Made by a program: the position numbers and the translations under genes
Origin: Enoplolaimus lenunculus
Taxonomy: Eukaryota > Nematoda > Enoplea > Enoplida > Thoracostomopsidae
Assembly: GCA_030248215.1 (NCBI GenBank)
Contig: JASANG010002935.1
Location: 62,001-126,000, forward strand
Direction: 5' to 3'
DNA length: 64,000 bases
In this document: one piece after another, positions 58,674 to 64,000 of the stretch
Layout: each line of letters begins with the position of its first letter
Position numbering within the stretch: position 1 is the first letter of the stretch
Notes under the pieces: model-generated
The model's database searches: none
What the model was told of the DNA's origin: nothing
The model's input: only the letters and a program-made list of their open reading frames with translations

Positions 58674-59650
58674 AATGCAAAGTAGCAAACAGCGTGTAGT
58701 CAGGGTTTCAGTTAGAAAGGCTATAACTATGTAAGTTCTTTATCCACTCGAACGAGCGAGCAAATTTTTTTGTCTTTATAAGTTTCAGCCGCGTACCCTC
58801 GGCATCTATAAAACTTATGATGTTATGATTAGGCTCGTGCGAGAGGATGTCACTAGCTCGAGGTAGGTTTCACCAGGAATCATTCAAACTTAGTAGTTAG
58901 GGCTCTATTGGCACCAAGATCCAGTACAACAGGTTCCTATGGGTTACAGTTCTTTCGCCCACTAGAAGGTGCACATTTCAAGGCTCGAAAACTAAGTTTC
59001 TATAACTTCGTGAGTTACGGTTGCATTAATATATTTACTGAGTTGTGGGATCCACAAGGTTATTCTTAAGCCTGCTAAGCTGTCGTTTTTTCTGTCTTCT
59101 CTGCAAACTGCAAAGGATTTGAGTATATGATCGCATGTCGCCATTGTATATATATACACCTTGGAGCGTAGCAAAGTGATATTTACAAATCGTTGACGGA
59201 TTAGTGAAATACCTTCGTAAATTATTTAGTTTCTGGCATCTTAAAAGCAAATTCTAGGCCTGGTTAAAGGTCAAAATTTTTAACCGAATTGTTCAATAAC
59301 TATTAACATTGAGAGCGATTATAAACACCGAGTATTCAACGCAGGTGAATTTTGTGTTCCCGTAGGGGCATACTATACAAAAAGCGTGTTCTTAGAATTG
59401 AAAATCGATAAGAAAAATACAGCTGTGTTTACATCATCAACCTCACAATATGAAATTGGCTGTCTGGTGTGTACTACTTGATTAGCTTCCCTTATATTAA
59501 TGGCAATCATATCTACAACTCCGTGTTGAGAAAAGGGCAAAAAAGGGCGATCGCAACCCGCATCGATTTTGATCGGACAAACATTCTGCGTCATGAACCG
59601 CCGTTAATAATTTTCCCAATTTTGTTGTAAGAACCAAAGTTTTAAATATA
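58674..59650. other. Intergenic DNA without recognised features
   Basis: AT-rich sequence between the satellite element and the 9-bp minisatellite. Short open frames on the minus strand overlap each other and show no signal peptide, domain or splice context. I see no gene or repeat family here. Confidence 0.4.
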
Positions 59651-59654
59651 TATC

Positions 59655-60020
59655 TGTCCCAACTGTCCCATCTGTCCCAAGTGTCCCATCTGTCCAACTG
59701 TCCCATCTGTCAAGTGTCCCATCTGTCCCAAGTGTCCCATCTGTCCCATCTGTCCCAAGTGTCCCATCTGTCCCAACTGTCCCATCTGTCCCAAGTGTCC
59801 CATCTGCCCCAACTGTCCCATCTGTCCCAAGTGTCCCATCTGTCCCAAGTGTCCTATCTGTCCCAAGTATCCCATCTGTCCCATCTGTCCCAACTGTCCC
59901 AAGTGTCCCAATTGTCCCATTTGTCCCAACTGTCCCATCTGTTTCAACTGTCTCATCTGTCCCGCTGTCCCATCTGTCCCACTGTCTCATCTGTCCCAAC
60001 TGTCCCGCTGTCCCAATTAT
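59655..60020 (+). repeat. TGTCCCAWS 9-bp minisatellite
   Basis: About 40 units of 9 bp, TGTCCCATC, TGTCCCAAG and TGTCCCAAC, mostly exact. Because 9 is a multiple of three the array stays open in several frames on both strands (CPICPKCPIC-like or GQMGHLGQ-like peptides), so these frames are artefacts. Confidence 0.9.
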
Positions 60021-60237
60021 ATTTTTTGAATGTACTCCTGGTACATTGCTGTCCCGGAAAAATGGGACGGGTACTCCTGGTACATTCTGTCACGGGAAAA
60101 TGGGACGGCCTTTAAAGTAACATTGGCAAAGCTTTTTATATATCCAAAATTCACAAAAGTTCCTTTTGTTCGTCTGATTTTAAGTTTCCCAGCGAGTGTT
60201 TTGTCTATCTACCACTTCGCCATTGGATGCATTCTGT

Positions 60238-60400
60238 ATGCTTAGTGTATTGCCTTCATTGACCGATACAGAAATTTTGTACGAGGGAGTCGTTCAAGTG
60301 ACAAACGGTCGAAAGCGAAGCAACCGTAAATCCAGACGTAGATTGACTAAAAACAATATAATACAGGGTTCGGATTCAGAAAATCTAATAAGGAAAGAGG
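60238..60400 (+). other. Possible coding exon upstream of the troponin C candidate
   Basis: From ATG at 60238 an open frame reads SLTDTEILYEGVVQVTNG then a basic stretch GRKRSNRKSRRRLTKNN and GSDSENLIRKE, ending just before AGAGGTATAC, which could serve as a donor. The composition is unlike the AT-driven frames around it, and the basic stretch resembles a nuclear localisation signal. No homologous family is recognised and no second exon is found, so this is weak. Confidence 0.2.
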
Positions 60401-60519
60401 TATACCTGTCTAGTCACTTGTTGCCCCTGCTCTGCGTATTGCCTTTATCAATCGCTTTTATTTGTACGGACAACATCTTCTAAACTCGTTCCCAGTGACG
60501 ATTCTGAGAACTTCACATT

Positions 60520-60850
60520 GCAGTATAAATACGTCTTGTTTAGTAAATGCATTTAGTTGCTACTGCAGTCAGCCTTTCGTATATCTTAGATTGACTCTTG
60601 AAAAACCTTCTATGCTGAAACTTTTGCAATTTCTGTGTGGATTACATTAACACTCAGCAGGTGCGGCAAGTGACTCTAATGTGCAAGAAAATTTGACTCA
60701 AATGTACAGTGTTGTAGCAAGAAAATAACTGCTTAAATACGCGTTTGCAGCCTGCGGTTTAGTGTTGCAGTTTGCAAATTGTGCAGTTTGGTGTTACGTG
60801 TACACTTTTAGCGTTTTCTTTGCTACCGGCTGAAGCTTTCGTGCAAAAAT
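60520..60850 (+). promoter_or_regulatory. Putative promoter and 5' UTR of the calmodulin/troponin C family gene
   Basis: A TATA-box-like TATAAATACG lies near 60525, roughly 325 bp upstream of the ATG at 60851. Pyrimidine-rich initiator-like sequence (CTACTGCAGTCAG) is at about 60560-60575. Position is inferred only from the downstream gene; no transcript evidence. Confidence 0.3.
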
Positions 60851-63586
60851 ATGGTGAGTTTTTGCGTTGAATAAATTTTTTCTCTGACGATTTTCAACCA
60901 ATCCGCGCTTGAAGGTGTGTGGTTGTGTTGCTATTTTTAGCAACAGAGCCATTTCATTGGTCTATACTTGAAAGTTGCTTTCCTAAACTTGCTTCTGATT
61001 GGTTGCAAGTTTTAAGTCTTCAAGAACCGCCCAATGAAATTGGTCGGTTACTAAAAATAGAATTCACTATACAAATTGTTGACTTTGCTAAACTTGTTTC
61101 TCATTGGTTCCTACTGCTAGATTTAAGAGGTTGAGCCAATGAGAAACATGTTTTGCACAATCAAATTTCTTAAAAGTTATTTCTATTATTAGTAGCCGAG
61201 CATATTTATTGGCTATTGCTTTAAACATTTCGAGCTCTACACCAATAAGAGTAGTCTGTAACTGAACATTTTAGCAGAAAATATAATCCGCTATTGCGAT
61301 TGGTTCGCTTGGATTACTTACCTGACTGCATTAATTAGAAAATGAAATATTTAATCACAGGTCTCAGTTTTAGACTCGGAAAATGTTTTGAAATTTTTTG
61401 GAAGTTTTGGTACTTTGCCAAGCTGTTTGTTTTTTAAATTAATTGGTAAATATCAACTGGTGTTCGCTGGTTACAGTTTTATTTCTAAAAGTCGGTATTC
61501 AGGTATGAACGTTATGTAAACAAAGCGTTTTGCAATATCAAATGGCCTCTTTTAGCCGGTGTACCTACAAAGAATTTTTGCTTTTTCTGTAACGTCTTTC
61601 TATACCAGTATTTGGCAAAGTGGTCCGATGTTGAAAATGTTCTTAGTTATAACTTCTAATGAAATGACTTCTTATATTCTATTTTCACAACGAACATATG
61701 ACTTTTTGATAAAAATCAATTTGGAATATATTTTCGTTTCCATGTCCGGTATGGATATCTTTGTCAGTATCCGGTATAGTTTAAGTTTCCGGTATTGATG
61801 CATGCAGTTCGCTCGCGGATTTCGCTTCGTCCATTATTTAGTTATTGCGGAACTATTAACTCAAGCTTGTTGCTGCGTCAGCTTTAAAATTAGATAAATA
61901 TTTTGCTAATAACAATAACAACAAAATAGTGAAAAATAGTGAAACCCGTAAAAGTGTTGTCCATTCACAACTCTACCCAACGAAATTAATACAAAATCTT
62001 GTATATATACATATATATTTTGTATATATTATCTATATATATATCAAGGTATAGTATTTAAATCTACGACAAGTCGTCATCCGCCAACTTGTTGCCCAAC
62101 AGTGTCCTAAAGTCTATGATTAAATCAAAGCATAAGCCAAAAACTAAGCATAATGATAAGCGACGAAATGTTGAGTTGATGAAATTACGGATAACAAGTT
62201 GTCCGACAACGCATTGTCGTGATACCATAGTATTTGGCGCCATAGCTATAACCTATTGGGCTCTTGTGCACTTCGCCCTCACATGCTTAGGGCTTATGGT
62301 TTTTAGAAATGCTCGCCTAAGCCTAAGCCTTTCGTCGAAACGAAAAGATCAGAAAAACACTTTTCACTCGAATTTAGTGGTGCATCCAAAAAATTCAGTT
62401 TGTTTGTGGCGGACGACATCAGAGAAACAACTAAAATGCTGGTTCTTAAGATAAAATTCAATGAGATAGTGCCATTACTTAACATAAACGAATACGAATT
62501 GAAAGGAGTAGAGCCCCTGGACCCTTGTTAATATGCTTTTCTTTGAGCCAAAGCTGTGATGTTTATACATCCTGAAATTAGACGTTGGTCAGTTGAATAC
62601 AATCATTGCTAAGCATACAAACCAAGAACGTCAAACCTTCAACTAAAAATCATAGGCCTATAGTTCAGTCTAATATTTTTCAGGAGGCAAACAACATTTT
62701 GAACAGGTGTAAGCTGTAAAATTAGCACGTCGGATACAGATGTTTTACATAAAAGCCATGTTTCACGGGGGGGCCGATAGTTTCGGATCTTTAACTCTTT
62801 TAGGCTTCTCTGTGATACATTTAGTACAATTTTTAACGCAGGCTTCTGAAAAATTCACGTATTTAATGCGCTTATAACAAATATACTTAATGTCTTTGTT
62901 ACTCGTAATTAATACTGTACTGACCCTAACAAGAGGGGGGACTGATATTTATTTGGCCTCTCCTGAGGGTACCCCCGTTGTTATTCGGTTACGGGCTGTT
63001 GTCCGTTGAACTAAACGTTTAGGGCGATAATTTAAGGCTATACTTAGGAATGTACTTTCAAAATTTAAGTATATACGCTTTAAAGTTTCGAACTCAAATT
63101 ATTTGGGCATAGAGTCCTTTATGCGCTACAATTAGGGATAATTGACATTTATGGACTCTAATTAGGGTTTTGGGGACTGTATCCGCTTACGGACTCTTAT
63201 TAGGGATACGGACTCCTATTGATTCGGACTCAAAATGGGGCCCCCTCTTATTCGGGTCAATACAGTAGATTTAATCGCTTTAAGACGTCCTTGAACTTCG
63301 CACTTGAAATTAACTGAGGAATTTCCGAAGTCATGGGCATAGCTGTCGGAGCCCATGTTACTTTTAAAGGCGTCCAGGTTTTTGGTGGATTTAATAAAGT
63401 AGGTTTAGATTTTAGATTACATTTCGGAGACGGAGTCGCAAGCATACCTCCGGACGCACCCTGCCGGGCCGACCAGTGGGTGGTCTCTGTAAAGATGGTA
63501 TAAATTGAAAAATGGTTAATGTTTGTTTTTACACTTTCAGGCTGATGAAGATGCATTGGCTTCGCTTACCGCGGATCAGATTGATC
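60851..63586 (+). CDS. Calmodulin/troponin C family gene, first two coding exons (partial, continues past window)
   Basis: EF-hand proteins of this family bind calcium; troponin C switches muscle thin filaments. Exon 1 contributes only ATG (60851-60853) directly before the donor GTGAGT. Exon 2, 63541-63586 (46 bp), follows TTTACACTTTCAG and reads ADEDALASLTADQID plus one base, then GTAAGT. The joined start is MADEDALASLTADQID. Vertebrate calmodulin genes have the same architecture: an intron right after ATG and a short second exon, GCTGAC..CAGATTGCTG, ending in phase 1 after QIA. The five extra N-terminal residues relative to calmodulin favour troponin C. The EF-hands themselves are outside the window, so this is a model from N-terminus and intron positions. 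The 2.7-kb intron holds a CCAAT cluster and two MITEs. Confidence 0.6.
60895..61450 (+). promoter_or_regulatory. CCAAT-box cluster in intron 1 of the troponin C candidate
   Basis: CCAAT or its complement ATTGG occurs at 60898, 60956, 60998, 61031, 61039, 61103, 61136, 61208, 61242, 61299 and 61442, in both orientations. Two near-copies of AAACTTG(C/T)TTCT(G/C)ATTGGTT lie about 100 bp apart, and GTTTCTCATTGG / CCAATGAGAAAC (61096-61107, 61136-61147) form a 12-bp perfect inverted repeat. CCAAT is the site of NF-Y. Function as an intronic enhancer is inferred. Confidence 0.45.
62063..62228. repeat. GACAATTCGTCG MITE, third copy
   Basis: TACGACAAGTCGTCATCCGCC at the left, TTGTCCGACAACGCATTGTC at the right, with GCCCAACAGTGTCCTAAAG and AAGCATAA words inside as in 20745-20935. 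Lies in intron 1 of the troponin C candidate. Confidence 0.55.
62915..63265. mobile_element. Tc1/mariner-like MITE (CTGTAGTGACCC family), internally deleted copy
   Basis: Ends CTGTACTGACCCTAACAAGA and CTTATTCGGGTCAATACAG, TA at 62913-62914 and 63266-63267. At 351 bp it lacks about 90 bp of the interior seen in the 427-453-bp copies. Lies in intron 1 of the troponin C candidate, 275 bp before exon 2. Confidence 0.85.
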
Positions 63587-63799
63587 GTAAGTGTTGTAAT
63601 GGTTTATTCTTACTCAATCAATAACTCGTTTCGCCTGCAGCGATTTAGTTCACTGCCTGTAGTGTTTTTAACTCCCCATTCTTTTCGGGTCGGTTGTAGA
63701 AAATACGGAAAAACCTAAGCTTATGCGTTTATTGTTAAATTTCACCGACAATGTTTACTTTCACAGGCGTAAACAATATCCTGTAAGTAGATTCCTTGT

Positions 63800-63998
63800 C
63801 GGCCCATGTAAAGATCACAGGGGCGAAACTATTTTCTGTGGGACTGTAATAGAGTAGGCTTTAGTTTTAGGCTATTTTTTGCTTAGGTTAGGCTTAGGTT
63901 TATGCTTACGGATGAGCTCATTCGTACGCTTAGGCTTAAGTTTAGGCTTAAAAATAGGCTTATACTACTGTTACGGCCCTGTTCTATACATTGGCCCC
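63800..63998. mobile_element. Telomere-like MITE at the window end
   Basis: Ends GGCCCATGTAAAGATCACAG and CTGTTCTATACATTGGCCCC, imperfect inverted repeat of about 28 bp. Interior from 63855 to 63965 is made of TTAGGC / TTAGG words (GCTTAGGTTAGGCTTAGG). Same family as 36855-37110 and 37472-37667. Confidence 0.7.
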
Positions 63999-64000
63999 TA

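Noticed and set aside
59604-59999. 131-aa and 104-aa minus-strand frames rich in GQMG/GTDGT, and a plus-strand SHLSQVS frame
   Set aside because: They are translations of the 9-bp TGTCCCAWS minisatellite, open in many frames because the period is divisible by three.

Overview
This is a stretch of nuclear DNA from a metazoan. Genes are split into many short exons with GT-AG introns of about 0.3 to 4 kb, and both introns and intergenic DNA are packed with small transposon relics. The best guess is a nematode, perhaps a repeat-rich enoplean or dorylaim: hexamers close to the nematode telomere unit TTAGGC recur inside one mobile element family, a secreted protein has a lustrin-like cysteine pattern, and there is a degenerin-type channel. 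No rRNA, mitochondrial or other decisive marker is present, so this placement is an inference.

Layout. 1-2.8 kb: the 5' part of a Gypsy-type LTR retroelement fossil on the minus strand, cut by the window edge. 2.8-3.9 kb: a tRNA-derived SINE and two adjacent hAT-type MITEs. 3.9-12.8 kb (+): a complete 12-exon gene for the cleavage stimulation factor 50-kDa subunit (CSTF1), predicted 425 aa. 15.3-18.6 kb (+): a complete 4-exon DEG/ENaC sodium channel subunit, 456 aa. 20.3-22.4 kb (+): a 3-exon secreted cysteine-rich protein, 154 aa, whose C-terminus looks like a peptide-hormone processing and amidation site. 24.0-35.5 kb (-): a complete 12-exon CC2D1/Lgd gene, 901 aa, with all four DM14 repeats and the C2 domain. 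35.5-42.2 kb: the divergent intergenic region before Disabled, filled with MITEs, SINEs and a minisatellite. 42.2-49.6 kb (+): an 8-exon Disabled (Dab) endocytic adaptor, 958 aa, with a PTB domain, a clathrin box and NPF/DPF motifs. 56.0-56.6 kb (-): a single-exon orphan secreted protein. 60.85 kb to the window end (+): the first two coding exons of a calmodulin/troponin C family gene, recognised mainly from its ancestral intron positions.

The genes do not form an operon or pathway; they face both ways with kilobases between them. Two of them, Lgd/CC2D1 (ESCRT-III partner) and Dab (clathrin adaptor), act in endosomal traffic, which is probably coincidence. In all five multi-exon genes that lie fully inside the window the exon phases join exactly and total coding length is divisible by three, which is strong internal support for the models.

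I did not find a clearly new system. The most interesting items are: a shortened PTB C-terminal helix in Dab; a troponin C candidate with a dense CCAAT-box cluster in its first intron; a duplicated out-of-frame splice acceptor in the channel gene; MITE fragments that sit at a splice acceptor and 63 bp from a start codon; a hAT element that carries a seven-unit satellite array; and a MITE family whose interior is built of telomere-like hexamers.
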